A stretch of 64,000 bases of DNA from MSPOR6 sp964652195 (lineage in GTDB: Bacteria > Poribacteria > WGA-4E > WGA-3G), in assembly GCA_964652195.1 (NCBI GenBank), contig CAZZBB010000037.1, positions 59,943 through 123,942 of the forward strand, given 5' to 3'. A program made the translations under genes and the position numbers. Under the pieces are notes generated by a model. The model was not told where the DNA came from. It saw only the letters and a list, made by a program, of their open reading frames with translations, and ran no database searches. Within the stretch, counting starts at the first letter, position 1. Every line of letters begins with the position of its first letter. Shown here piece after piece: positions 26,359 to 35,474 of this stretch.

Positions 26359-26952
26359 ATGAACATGTATGAAATACATAGTATTGATTTGAAAGAGGTA
26401 ACTGGTTCAGATTTTATCAATTTCGTAAGAATAGAAATACCTGAGCGTAAAGGTTACGGTCCAATTCGATTTGCTCGTGTTAGGTATACCTTGAATGGTA
26501 ATCTATACGAAGAAGAAGACTGTCTACCGATAGATTTGGGGAAGGGGATATTTACTGCTTCTCTTGAGGATAATGAACTTGGGAAAATACCGAGAGATGA
26601 ATTAGAATTAACCTTACAAAATGCCGCAGTCGAAATCGTAGAGATATTTCGTAAGAAGTTTGATCCTACTGCTATTCTTAAGAGTATATTAAAGGAATAT
26701 AACTATCTGGAGTATGATGATAAGGCGTCTGAACCTCCAGATGTTTTACGGTGTAATGTTAATGATTCTGAAAGTTCTCGTCAGTCAGGAGACATTTTTG
26801 AAATAGCACAGAGGTTAAAAGATGCTACAGGTATAGATTACAAAGTAGGTTCATTTGGTGGATCTTCAAATGGAGATGATAATTTTGATGAGAGCTGGAC
26901 AAGATTTTCTCTAAGAATATTTAATTTTGAACAAAAAGCAAGGAACAATTAG
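26359..26952 (+). CDS. Unknown protein partnered with the ART-like gene
   Basis: A 197-residue acidic, probably cytoplasmic protein that I do not recognise. The start at 26359 has AGGAGAATTAAT just upstream; an earlier in-frame ATG would overlap the previous gene. It has a beta-rich first half (RFARVRYTLNGNLYEEE) and a helical middle (LELTLQNAAVEIVEIFRKK), then an acidic linker and a short C-terminal piece with GIDYKVGSFGGSSNGDD. It directly follows the ART-like gene and precedes a secreted SUMF1-type protein. Its likely role, if the first gene is a toxin, is immunity; this is context only. Confidence 0.6.
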   Translation: MNMYEIHSIDLKEVTGSDFINFVRIEIPERKGYGPIRFARVRYTLNGNLYEEEDCLPIDLGKGIFTASLEDNELGKIPRDELELTLQNAAVEIVEIFRKKFDPTAILKSILKEYNYLEYDDKASEPPDVLRCNVNDSESSRQSGDIFEIAQRLKDATGIDYKVGSFGGSSNGDDNFDESWTRFSLRIFNFEQKARNN

Positions 26953-26965
26953 GGATTTGTCTGGA

Positions 26966-27847
26966 ATGCAATGTATCTATATCACGATATCGGTATTCCT
27001 AATTCTTACATGCGGAAGAATTACTACTGCTGAATTAAGTTCTACCGCAGAAAAAACACTCGCCACTATCGAATGGGTCAGTATTCCTGCAGGTGTATTC
27101 GTTATGGGTTCAACACCAGAGGAAGCAGAATCTGCATATACTGATGCAAAATTACGAAGTTCTCTCCTTGAAAAACATACCTTTGATGCTGAAGTTCCAC
27201 GCCATACTGTCTATTTGTCAACATATCAAATCTCAAAATACGAAATTACAAATGCACAATATCGCGCCTTCATTGAGTCAACAGATCGACCGACACCACG
27301 GGGACATGATGGTGAAGAGACATGGAAGGATGAGAACTTTAATGCAGATGAACAACCTGTTGTTGGGGTTACATGGTTCGACGCACAAGCCTTCGCAGAA
27401 TGGATCGGTGCAAGTTTGCCAACTGAGGCACAGTGGGAACGTGCAGCGCGGGGGACAGAAAGACAGATATACCCATGGGGAAACGACCCTCCTAAAGCAC
27501 GGCACCATGCTAATTTTGCGCGTCGATTCAACCGGCCAACACCTGTTGGTCAATTCCCAAACGGAATATCCTCAAACGGTATATACGATCTTGCTGGAAA
27601 CGTGTGGGAATGGTGCCTTGATGAATATAATACCACTTTCTATGAAATGAGTGAGAAGGAAGTTAAGAAAAACCCATTAAACCTTCGTTTTCGCGATGTA
27701 TTACGTGCAAGGGTAATTCGAGGAGGCGCATGGGATGTAGGCAGTGCATTTCTACGTTCAGGATTGCGTTTTAAATTCTATCCTCTGGATTCAACACATA
27801 CGATTGGATTTCGTGTTGTTCGTCCCAGTCCAGAAATCAATAAATAA
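26966..27847 (+). CDS. Secreted SUMF1/formylglycine-generating-enzyme-like protein
   Basis: A 293-residue protein with signal peptide (MQCIYITISVFLILTCG) and a full FGE-sulfatase fold: IPAGVFVMGS, YEITNAQYRAF, LPTEAQWERAARG, YPWGNDPP, DLAGNVWEWCLDEY and VIRGGAWDVGSAFLRSG. True formylglycine-generating enzymes have two catalytic Cys just after RGGSW; here that stretch contains none, so it is unlikely to make formylglycine. Other SUMF1 proteins act as sugar or ligand binders or as EgtB-like oxidases, and the iron ligands of the latter are not evident. Start at 26966 is chosen for the signal peptide; an earlier ATG overlaps the previous gene. A CRTAC1-like gene follows. Confidence 0.85.
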   Translation: MQCIYITISVFLILTCGRITTAELSSTAEKTLATIEWVSIPAGVFVMGSTPEEAESAYTDAKLRSSLLEKHTFDAEVPRHTVYLSTYQISKYEITNAQYRAFIESTDRPTPRGHDGEETWKDENFNADEQPVVGVTWFDAQAFAEWIGASLPTEAQWERAARGTERQIYPWGNDPPKARHHANFARRFNRPTPVGQFPNGISSNGIYDLAGNVWEWCLDEYNTTFYEMSEKEVKKNPLNLRFRDVLRARVIRGGAWDVGSAFLRSGLRFKFYPLDSTHTIGFRVVRPSPEINK

Positions 27848-27866
27848 TCTTCTAAAATAAATATCA

Positions 27867-29519
27867 TTGCCATTCACACTTGATGATACAAAAACACACA
27901 ACTTTTTCCTTATCCTTTTTCTTTTTTTATCCCCTTTAACAGTCCATACTGAACCATATTTTCTGGATGTTACCAAGGATATGAATCTTGATTTCCATCA
28001 CATTAATGGTTTTTCACAGGAACGTCGTCTTGTTGAAACGATGGGTAGCGGTGGTGCCCTCTTTGATTTTGACAATGATGGAGACCTTGACCTTTACCTT
28101 GTCCAAGGCAATTCTCTTTCATCTACATTAGATAAACAAACTGAACCTATGAACAGACTATACAGAAATGATGGTGACGGGTTTGTTGATATTACCGCCG
28201 TGGCGAAAGTAGGTGATATAGGATATGGTCTTGGTGCTGTTGCTGCAGATTATGATGGAGATGGATATAGAGATATATATGTAACAAATCTGGGAAGAAA
28301 CACACTTTTCAAGAACAACGGAGATGGCACTTTTTCTGATGTTACTAAACATGCAGGTGTAGGTTGTCCTTTACTAAGTGCCAGTGCTGCTTTTGCTGAC
28401 ATAGATAGAGATGGTGATCTCGACCTATACGTATGTAACTATGTTGAATACTCCTTAGAAACAGATATACCGTGTTATTTCAAAAACGAATTACGTATCT
28501 ATTGCGGTCCGAATGAGTATCATGGAATCGCTGACGTGCTTTATCAAAATAATGGTGATAGTACATTCACAGATATTACGAAATCGTCTGGGGTTTTTCA
28601 ACCAACAACGCGCGGACTTGGTGTTGTATGTACAGATGTTAATAACGACGGTTGGATAGATATTTATGTGGCAAACGATATGTCCCCAAATACACTGTTT
28701 ATTAATCAGAAGGATGGCACATTCAAGGAAGAGGGTATTCAAAGAGGTGTAGCATTCAATGGTGATGGAATTGCCAACGGATCAATGGGGATTGATGCAG
28801 GAGATTATGATAACGACGGAGACATTGATTTATGGGTAACAAATTTCTCTTTAGAAGCGAATTGCCTGATGCAGAACGATGGAACGGGATATTTCGATGA
28901 TGTAACCTTCGAGACAAAACTGGCTAATCCGTCTTTCTATGCACTTGGATTTGGCACAAGGTTTATAGATTTTGATAATGACGGTTGGCTTGATATACTT
29001 GTTGGTAACGGACACATTTGGGATAACGTAGACCAAATTGACGACAAACTAAGTTATGCACAACCTGTGCAGTTATTTCATAATGAAAATGGACTATTTA
29101 CAGAGATAACTGAAAAAGCAGGTTTAAAACAAACAAGCTATGTCGTACGTGGCATGCTGTATGGAGATGTTGATAACGATGGGGATACTGATGTAATTCT
29201 CTGCCAATCAAATCGTCCAACTATTATCCTCAGGAATGAAATTGGCAATAAGAATTCTTGGCTATCAGTAAAGTTGGTTGGTTCTGATGGAAATATTGAT
29301 GCAATTGGATCTCAAGTCGAGTTGAAAGTAGGAGAGCAAACAATCCTACGCGAGGTTATATGTGGGGCAAGTTATCTTTCTGGTAACGATACACGACTTT
29401 TATTTGGTTGGGCTAATAACGAAAGCGTAGATAATCTTGAAATCCGTTGGTCCAACGGTAAAGTCGAGAACTTTGGGATGTTCCCATCACATCAATTAAT
29501 TACTCTTAGACAACGTTGA
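27867..29519 (+). CDS. Secreted FG-GAP/ASPIC-UnbV (CRTAC1-like) protein
   Basis: A 550-residue exported protein. Start is TTG at 27867, with a signal peptide (NFFLILFLFLSPLTVHT) and no good ribosome site. At least seven FG-GAP/VCBS repeats follow, each with a DxDxDGxxD calcium loop such as FDFDNDGDLDLYLVQ, DYDGDGYRDIYV and DVNNDGWIDIYVAND, giving a beta-propeller. The C-terminus (EIRWSNGKVENFGMFPSHQL) is the ASPIC/UnbV domain. Such proteins are abundant in bacteria that degrade polymers, with an adhesive or binding role. It lies 19 bases after the SUMF1 gene, so probably the same transcript. Confidence 0.9.
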   Translation: MPFTLDDTKTHNFFLILFLFLSPLTVHTEPYFLDVTKDMNLDFHHINGFSQERRLVETMGSGGALFDFDNDGDLDLYLVQGNSLSSTLDKQTEPMNRLYRNDGDGFVDITAVAKVGDIGYGLGAVAADYDGDGYRDIYVTNLGRNTLFKNNGDGTFSDVTKHAGVGCPLLSASAAFADIDRDGDLDLYVCNYVEYSLETDIPCYFKNELRIYCGPNEYHGIADVLYQNNGDSTFTDITKSSGVFQPTTRGLGVVCTDVNNDGWIDIYVANDMSPNTLFINQKDGTFKEEGIQRGVAFNGDGIANGSMGIDAGDYDNDGDIDLWVTNFSLEANCLMQNDGTGYFDDVTFETKLANPSFYALGFGTRFIDFDNDGWLDILVGNGHIWDNVDQIDDKLSYAQPVQLFHNENGLFTEITEKAGLKQTSYVVRGMLYGDVDNDGDTDVILCQSNRPTIILRNEIGNKNSWLSVKLVGSDGNIDAIGSQVELKVGEQTILREVICGASYLSGNDTRLLFGWANNESVDNLEIRWSNGKVENFGMFPSHQLITLRQR

Positions 29520-29552
29520 CACTATATTACCTACATGATACACTGCTAAATT

Positions 29553-29909
29553 ATGAAGATTATTGAAGTACGGGAAGCTTGGATTCACACCCACTTTATT
29601 GTTGATAGTTATTTCATAACTGAACAAGAATGCAGACAGATAACAATTAACGTCGAACCAGAAATCATGCGTTTAGGCATACAATATGGGTTGATATACA
29701 ATATAGCACCTTCAGAACACCAAGCGATTATCGTATTAGAATGTATACCATTTGATCATGTAAAATCAATGATAGAAGAATTGATCAATGAAGTGATTAA
29801 GGAATTACCGGTAAGACATCCGGAACAACGAAATATAGTCACGAATATCACCGTGTCTGATGCCAAGACAGAAACGGAAAATGTTAATGACCCAGTCCCG
29901 GACCTGTGA
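29553..29909 (+). CDS. Small protein of unknown function
   Basis: A 118-residue protein with no recognised domain. It alternates hydrophobic strands and a helix (QAIIVLECIPFDHVKSMIEELI), which suggests a small alpha/beta fold. There is no signal peptide and no clear ribosome site before ATG 29553, so the start is uncertain. It follows the CRTAC1-like gene by 33 bases and its last 26 bases overlap the end of the convergent enolase-family gene. Coding appearance is reasonable but unproved. Confidence 0.5.
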   Translation: MKIIEVREAWIHTHFIVDSYFITEQECRQITINVEPEIMRLGIQYGLIYNIAPSEHQAIIVLECIPFDHVKSMIEELINEVIKELPVRHPEQRNIVTNITVSDAKTETENVNDPVPDL

Positions 29910-31236
29910 GTATCTGTGTCCCCACAGTGCCATCGGTGATATTGAAAATTGATGGATACTCCTCTCTCCACCCATCATTTGCACTTGGACAAAATTGACG
30001 GGCATTTCCCTCAATAGCAGTTACCCCACGAATACGCGCAGCAAGACCAGCAGAATGTAAGAATGATGCCCCCGGACAAGTCAAATCCTGAACAGCAAGA
30101 AACATGTCATATTCTTGTGCAGCTGCCCCCATCAGAAGAGCTTGTGATTGCCCCTTACATGCCTTTAGGGCAACACCGGAATATCCTTGATCGCGTGCTA
30201 ATAATAAGGTTTCAAAATCAGTCAAAGATTCATCTATTACAACAGGTTTAATCTCTGCAGCTTTATGCATTTTATTTTCAGGGTGAGACTCCAGATCCCG
30301 ATCAGTCGGTTGTTCGATATATGCAAGTCGTTCAAAGGCTTGTGCTTCTGTCTCCTGTATACGATTAAGGAAATCAAGTAAATACTCTACATCCTTACAT
30401 GTCTCGTTAAAGTCAGCAGAATAATTCCAGGTTTGAACCCCTCTTTTTGCTTGTGTTTCCCCTGTCACCTGATCAATTGCAAGAACACGAGCAACATCCC
30501 ACTCCAAATCATCTCCATTCAACTTAATCTTCAAATGTGTCAATCCGTCAGCTTCAATCCACTCTGGTAGTGTCTCCGGCAGGTCATCGTTAAGTCGTTC
30601 GTCAATATCTGCTTCTGTAAGTGGATCCAAAGCCCCTACAAGGTGATAAATCGGCATATCAGGTTTTGGGTGTCGGGTTGTATACTGATCAAGATATTTA
30701 CCTGCAAATTCTTCATTTAAAAAGTGTGATAAATCCAATTGAATGTAATCCCTGTCCAATCCGTTGTAACTATTAATACCATTTGCTTTACCAAACGCAT
30801 CATGAATCGCAGCATCAATAGGACTTGTAGTTACAACAGTACAGAGTTTAGGTATTGGCGTTGCAAGCTGCATAGACTCCGACAAATCATCAGCTGTTTG
30901 TAAAAAGATTGGTTCAAGTTCCTCAGAGAGTTCAAGCGGGTGTGCACATAGTGAGCATTCAAGTGTGTTGTCTACTGCTAATTCCGCAAGTCTTGTCATA
31001 GCATTGAGACTTTGATCAAACGGAACGTATCGTGGAGGAAAAGCCCAAACATTTCCAAGTGGCATAGATCCTTTTCCTTGTGCCTCTTTACCATCGCGAG
31101 TCTGCACTTGTAGACTGACATTAAAGAGAATACAATGATCTGTTGGTACCCCTCCGAACTTGAGAGGGGTGCGATATTGATGTTCTTCAAATTCAAACTC
31201 AACATCAACAATACGGATATCTGTAGATTTTGGCAT
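29884..31236 (-). CDS. Enolase-superfamily enzyme, dual-lysine (muconate-lactonizing/dipeptide-epimerase-like) group
   Basis: A 450-residue, longer than usual, enolase-superfamily enzyme. The K-x-K motif (LTHLKIKLN) and a far-end Lys (VALKACKG) are both present, as in the MLE subgroup (cycloisomerases, o-succinylbenzoate synthase, dipeptide epimerases), together with metal ligands in SADFNET, YIEQPTD and VIDESL. This sets it apart from the D-x-H dehydratase at 4658. AAAGGAATAG precedes ATG 31236. It is the third gene of a minus-strand operon after two secreted proteins. The reaction remains undetermined. Its 3-prime end overlaps a convergent gene by 26 bases. Confidence 0.85.
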   Translation of the reverse strand: MPKSTDIRIVDVEFEFEEHQYRTPLKFGGVPTDHCILFNVSLQVQTRDGKEAQGKGSMPLGNVWAFPPRYVPFDQSLNAMTRLAELAVDNTLECSLCAHPLELSEELEPIFLQTADDLSESMQLATPIPKLCTVVTTSPIDAAIHDAFGKANGINSYNGLDRDYIQLDLSHFLNEEFAGKYLDQYTTRHPKPDMPIYHLVGALDPLTEADIDERLNDDLPETLPEWIEADGLTHLKIKLNGDDLEWDVARVLAIDQVTGETQAKRGVQTWNYSADFNETCKDVEYLLDFLNRIQETEAQAFERLAYIEQPTDRDLESHPENKMHKAAEIKPVVIDESLTDFETLLLARDQGYSGVALKACKGQSQALLMGAAAQEYDMFLAVQDLTCPGASFLHSAGLAARIRGVTAIEGNARQFCPSANDGWREEYPSIFNITDGTVGTQILTGPGLGH

Positions 31237-31277
31237 TCTTCTATTCCTTTGATTAACAAATGTATTATTTACGACTT

Positions 31278-31925
31278 TTATTCCGGAACTCTGTATCTTG
31301 GGTCTGTGAAAAACTTTGAACCATCAATCTGGTGAATCCGCCAGTTTCCTGACCTTTTGGTGAAGTAGTATTTTCCAATATCATGATAACATACAGGTCT
31401 ATCTGGATGGTAATAAAACATTAAGCCTTTGACACTTGCTTCCATCCATGGAACTTTAACATTTTTGGGTCGAATGTGAAAATCAGTCAGTTGGGAATTA
31501 GGATCACCTGTACAATCTGTACCCCACTGCCCTGTCCAATTAACCTCAATATATTTCCTTATATTGTTCCATCCATGAATAATGACGCTTGATGTACCGT
31601 ACTCCATGCCTGCTGCAGTATCAAGTGTCTTAGTAAGTTCTCCCATATCTTCTTTGATATAAGCGGTGACAAATGCACTATATACTTTCTGAATTTCTTG
31701 CATTTCTACAGCAAAGTCAATTTCCATAGATGCTACTTCACCTTCTGATTCCATCTCTATATAGGATTTATCTATATATGGGGCTGTAGGAAAAAGAAAA
31801 AATTCAGCGAAACGGATTCGGTCAATTCTCTCCTCATCACTTAGGTCACCACACCCACTAAATGTGCTTAGTAATATCAAACAGAATAGTTTTATTATAA
31901 AATTCTGTATTTTTTTAACAGACAT
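31278..31925 (-). CDS. Lipoprotein with NTF2/SnoaL-like domain
   Basis: A 215-residue lipoprotein: hydrophobic signal (FIIKLFCLILLSTFSGC) ending in the lipobox Cys. The rest resembles an NTF2-like/SnoaL cone fold, with a helix VYSAFVTAYIKEDMGELTKTL, GWNNIRKYIEVNW, and the final strand WRIHQIDGSKF. Such domains bind small molecules or catalyse simple lyase/isomerase reactions, but no catalytic residues can be named. It starts 17 bases after the gene at 31943 and is followed by the enolase-family gene, so the three form one transcript. Confidence 0.65.
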   Translation of the reverse strand: MSVKKIQNFIIKLFCLILLSTFSGCGDLSDEERIDRIRFAEFFLFPTAPYIDKSYIEMESEGEVASMEIDFAVEMQEIQKVYSAFVTAYIKEDMGELTKTLDTAAGMEYGTSSVIIHGWNNIRKYIEVNWTGQWGTDCTGDPNSQLTDFHIRPKNVKVPWMEASVKGLMFYYHPDRPVCYHDIGKYYFTKRSGNWRIHQIDGSKFFTDPRYRVPE

Positions 31926-31942
31926 TAAGCTTTCAGTTGTAT

Positions 31943-32638
31943 TTAATAAGCAAGCAGGTTTACAGTTAGTAGATAAGTTATTATCTCATCTGTAGGATTT
32001 ATATCGTTTTCTATATCAAATTGTGTATTATTTGCATTGCCAAAATTTACAGAAAAATCAATTGTAAGTTGTGGCAAAAGCTCATAACCAACACCGCACG
32101 ATACCGCAAGTCCAGTCTGTCTTGCCCTTTCTAATCTGAACGGTGGTTGATATGTTGTCAACACAGCAAGTCCTGCAGATCCAACCAGATAAAAATCTGC
32201 ACTTCGCAATGGATAAAGCATCATTCCCAAACCTGCAATTCCATTAACAATCATTGTATCGCTGTAGAGACTTGATAATGGTAACCACGTGATACGACTT
32301 GAATAATATAGAAGAAATTGATCTGAAAAACCATGTCCAACTTTTAGCTCAGTAGCAAATGCAGATCTAATCTCTCGGGGATCCGGCCAGTTTCCGGTAT
32401 AGCTACTTCCCCAATACCTTGCTAAAGGAGCGGTGAATGTGACATTACCAACCCCCGCACCTATTCCAAAAATAAACCCTTTTCGTCTACCGAGAAGTTT
32501 GTTTGGACGCCGTCCTATATTTTGTTGTTTGGAAATAATGTTTCTTTCTTCGAAAGCATATATATTCTCAGAAAAAGATAACATGAAAATAGCAGCAATT
32601 ATCCCGATTAGAGATAATTGCGATACAACCATCCTCAC
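31943..32638 (-). CDS. Outer-membrane-type beta-barrel protein
   Basis: A 231-residue exported protein beginning with GTG at 32638, preceded by AAGGAGATCTGC, and a signal peptide (LIGIIAAIFMLSFSENIYA). The body alternates short amphipathic strands with aromatic ends (FIFGIGAGVGNVTF, FLLYYSSRITWLP, LAVSCGVGYELLP, LTIDFSVNFG) and finishes YLLTVNLLAY; an aromatic last residue is typical of barrel insertion by BamA. Small OmpA/OmpW-size barrel; function unknown. First gene of the three-gene operon. Confidence 0.7.
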   Translation of the reverse strand: MRMVVSQLSLIGIIAAIFMLSFSENIYAFEERNIISKQQNIGRRPNKLLGRRKGFIFGIGAGVGNVTFTAPLARYWGSSYTGNWPDPREIRSAFATELKVGHGFSDQFLLYYSSRITWLPLSSLYSDTMIVNGIAGLGMMLYPLRSADFYLVGSAGLAVLTTYQPPFRLERARQTGLAVSCGVGYELLPQLTIDFSVNFGNANNTQFDIENDINPTDEIITYLLTVNLLAY

Positions 32639-32848
32639 GCAGATCTCCTTATTGCTTTGTTTAATATTGGCACATATCGGTAGATTATTATATTATCCAT
32701 ACACGCCAAGGTAATGAGAGATATAACACCGAATTTACAAATGGTTAGATTAGAATACCGTACCTACCGTAGGTGAGTGTGTATGTATATTCTTAGATTT
32801 GACCGTAGTTTAAACAAGAATTATAGAAGAAAATTAACACTAAAATCT

Positions 32849-32885
32849 AATAGATAGGCGCGCTATCTTAGCACGCCTATCTATT
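32849..32885 (-). terminator. Rho-independent-like terminator
   Basis: AATAGATAGGCG and its exact complement CGCCTATCTATT around a 13-base loop that itself contains GCTA/TAGC pairing. On the minus strand AGATTTTAG follows. It ends the Gfo/Idh transcript (gene at 32959). The rest of the 32639-32958 gap has nothing else evident. Confidence 0.6.
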
Positions 32886-32958
32886 GAATCTTATATCCTC
32901 TTATGAGATTATTGCTGAATATAGAAGTGACAATTTAGGTGTTAAGAAATCGGAGAAC

Positions 32959-34128
32959 TTATTCTATACCTAACTTATCATTTATTTCCTTCTGATAACC
33001 TTCCAACTCACAACTTTCGATCTCAGCGATTGTTACAGGACGGCCGAAATAACCAGATTCATAGGCTGCCATACAGATTGCTTCAGATTTCATCCCTTCC
33101 ACTGCATCAACTTCTGGTTTCCCGCCGGTTTTGATTGCATCAGCGAAGTATTTTAATTCAATCGCAACCGTATTGCCGATTCCTCCTGGGAAGAAATATT
33201 CACGTTCTTCATCAGTTAGGCTATCACTGAATTCCTGTCTTAAATCATCATTTGAAATTGGTTCACCACCGCGTGGGACTAAGCCTCTCCCCCAATCAAG
33301 AGCTCCTTCGCTTCCGTAAATAACCTTTTGTCCGAAACCGTGTGCAGGTGCAGAACCAACCCATGTCCATTGAGCGGTAACACCTTGTTCAAACTTAATC
33401 GTAGATATCATTGCGTCCTCAACATCAACTGCATATCCACCTTCACGTGCTCCAGGATTATCGTAACGATAGGGTTCATAAGCCTTATTTATAGCGTATA
33501 CCTCTTCTGCTTCCAAGCCAAGGATATAACGCATTAGATCAGTAAAATGGACTCCACCATCTAATGCCCAACCACCACCGGCATCCATCTTGAAGTTGCG
33601 CCAACCCCATTTACCTAACGCCTCGCCTACATCAATCCAGAAAAACATACGAGGATCACCGATTCGTCCTTGGGCAATTACCCAACTTCGGGTCCGTTCC
33701 ATATGCCCTAAACGATAGTTTTCAGCAACAGATATAATTCTATCGTTCCGCTCCGCTGCTTCCATCATAATTTTACAGGCACGCATCGTAATACCAAAGG
33801 GTTTTTCTAAGATAACATGTTTACCAGCTTCAAAGGCGGGAACAGCGAGTACATGATGAGCACTATGAAGAGCACAGATGTCTATACAATCCATGTCAGG
33901 ATGTTTATCAAGCATTTCATCTATTTCAGTATATACAGCTGGCTTTGTTCCACTTTGAAATTCATGTGCTTGATTCGCCCGTTCTTCGGCTCTATTTTTA
34001 TCTATATCACATGCGGCGACAATATCGTACTCCTTTAGGTCATTATTCCACAACTCTCGGTAACCGTTCATGTGAGCACCGGACATACCACCGCAGCCAA
34101 CTAAACCCATTTTAATTCGTTCTGCCAT
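32959..34128 (-). CDS. Gfo/Idh/MocA family NAD(P)-dependent oxidoreductase
   Basis: A 389-residue sugar dehydrogenase-type enzyme. Rossmann motif GLVGCGGMSGAH, the EKP motif LEKPFGIT, and the catalytic-region DGGVHFTDLMRYI are clear, followed by the C-terminal alpha/beta domain and a C-terminal glycan-family tail. The start at ATG 34128 has the strong site TTAAGGAGGCATCA; an ATG six codons upstream would waste that site. It is only distantly similar to the paralogue at 3207. Monocistronic, with its own terminator. Substrate unknown. Confidence 0.9.
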   Translation of the reverse strand: MAERIKMGLVGCGGMSGAHMNGYRELWNNDLKEYDIVAACDIDKNRAEERANQAHEFQSGTKPAVYTEIDEMLDKHPDMDCIDICALHSAHHVLAVPAFEAGKHVILEKPFGITMRACKIMMEAAERNDRIISVAENYRLGHMERTRSWVIAQGRIGDPRMFFWIDVGEALGKWGWRNFKMDAGGGWALDGGVHFTDLMRYILGLEAEEVYAINKAYEPYRYDNPGAREGGYAVDVEDAMISTIKFEQGVTAQWTWVGSAPAHGFGQKVIYGSEGALDWGRGLVPRGGEPISNDDLRQEFSDSLTDEEREYFFPGGIGNTVAIELKYFADAIKTGGKPEVDAVEGMKSEAICMAAYESGYFGRPVTIAEIESCELEGYQKEINDKLGIE

Positions 34129-34388
34129 TGATGCCTCCTTAAGCAATACTACTTACACTCAAAATGTATTCGGTTTGAACATTTTTAAATATCTCACAAA
34201 CACAACAAGCACCTAATTTAATTCACCATTCATTTCATGTCATGAGTTTATTTGTTTGAGAATTGTATAGAATCTATATGTTGATGTCAACGATTTTATC
34301 AGTTAGCTACCCGATATTTATAGTGAACAATAAAATTAATACAACATTTTCTATTGGCTCAACATATGTTCACATCCCATACCTCTTC

Positions 34389-34432
34389 TGTAGGAGCGAC
34401 CTTCCGGTCGCGACCAGGAGGACTCTCCTACA
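34389..34432. repeat. GC-rich REP-like hairpin
   Basis: Outer arms TGTAGGAG and CTCCTACA enclose an inner stem GCGACC, TTCC, GGTCGC. It resembles the GTAGGNNCG-headed hairpin cores of the MITE and of 24313, but with different sequence. Intergenic, probably one of a dispersed REP family. Confidence 0.5.
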
Positions 34433-34722
34433 AGTAAAGTGTCTAATTAAATCTTATGTTTACTATAAATTGAAAAGGGAGTAATCCTCATTGAGGAATG
34501 GTATCATATTGTAAAGATAGTCAACTACATGATCTAATTCTAAAACCACAAAAATGCTAATTTCATACATTTTTTACAAATTCTAAAATAAAATGAAGAA
34601 AATATCTATATCTAACAACTAATATTACCAAGAGCTACTTTTTAACACAATCATCCAATTTCTACATCTATAAGTAAAAAACTTATATGTGGCAAATTAG
34701 GTTGACATACATATATGACAAT

Positions 34723-35320
34723 GCACAAAATTGATTAAAAATATTAAGATGATATGAGTAAATCCTACTTCAAAATCATAACCTTAATGGCAAATATATT
34801 ATTAGAGAATAAATGATGAATATCTATAAAAACGATCCTAAATACAAGAACTTTCTTTATCTCAAAAAATCAACTATATTATGCAGGTTGGAATTGTCAA
34901 AATTCACAAGGATAAGGAATACACAAAATCACACTTTTTGCAAATTCTTATAAAGTCAATTCAAAGTGGAGTAAAGTCAGTCTATGACAGAGGTTAGAGG
35001 AGTAATTTACACAAATTTCAATGTCACAGAATGTGTCAAAAAGTGTAACTTTTTTCATTTTTTCTACACTTTTTCTTACCATAGAAAAAATCAATATTTT
35101 CACGATTTTTCATCAGGGAATTTAGGATTAAAGGGCTGTTTTTGCACCTTATTAGTGTGTTGGCATATTAGGATTAAATGTTCGATTTACGACTATTAAT
35201 TCTGATACATTTTCTAAATGAAAACACCTCTTTTTTATGCATAACTTTTAGATTGTGCAGTATGAGATAAGATCCAACATAAACCTATAATACATCATCA
35301 TTTCTTAGAAATGGTATAAG
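34723..35320 (+). repeat. Long noncoding repeat, copy A
   Basis: About 600 bases that match, in inverted orientation, 63063-63812. A hand alignment of one 60-base block (ACACAAAATCACAC...) gives about 55 identities. The unit has an ATGATGAATATC segment with broken reading frames, then ATTTACAC, the hairpin at 35023-35037 (GTCACA, GAA, TGTGTC) followed by AAAAAGTGTAACTTTTT, a TCACGATTTTT box, two TTAGGATTAAA boxes and a TTTCTTAGAAATGGTATA end. No long open frame is kept in both copies. Confidence 0.75.
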
Positions 35321-35337
35321 AATGTGTAAACCCAAAA

Positions 35338-35366
35338 TTGACATTAACGGCATTTTTTGATAATAT
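35338..35366 (+). promoter_or_regulatory. Sigma-70-type promoter
   Basis: TTGACA (35338-35343), 17-base spacer, TAATAT (35361-35366). It begins 18 bases after repeat copy A and would give the LamG gene a leader of about 100 bases. Confidence 0.5.
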
Positions 35367-35474
35367 GCCTAACGTAAGTTAATAACTATCTATGTTGACT
35401 TACAATGAAAGTATGTACTACTTTTAAAAATAAGGATACAGGACATATAATTCCAAACAATTTAGGGTGAAAAT

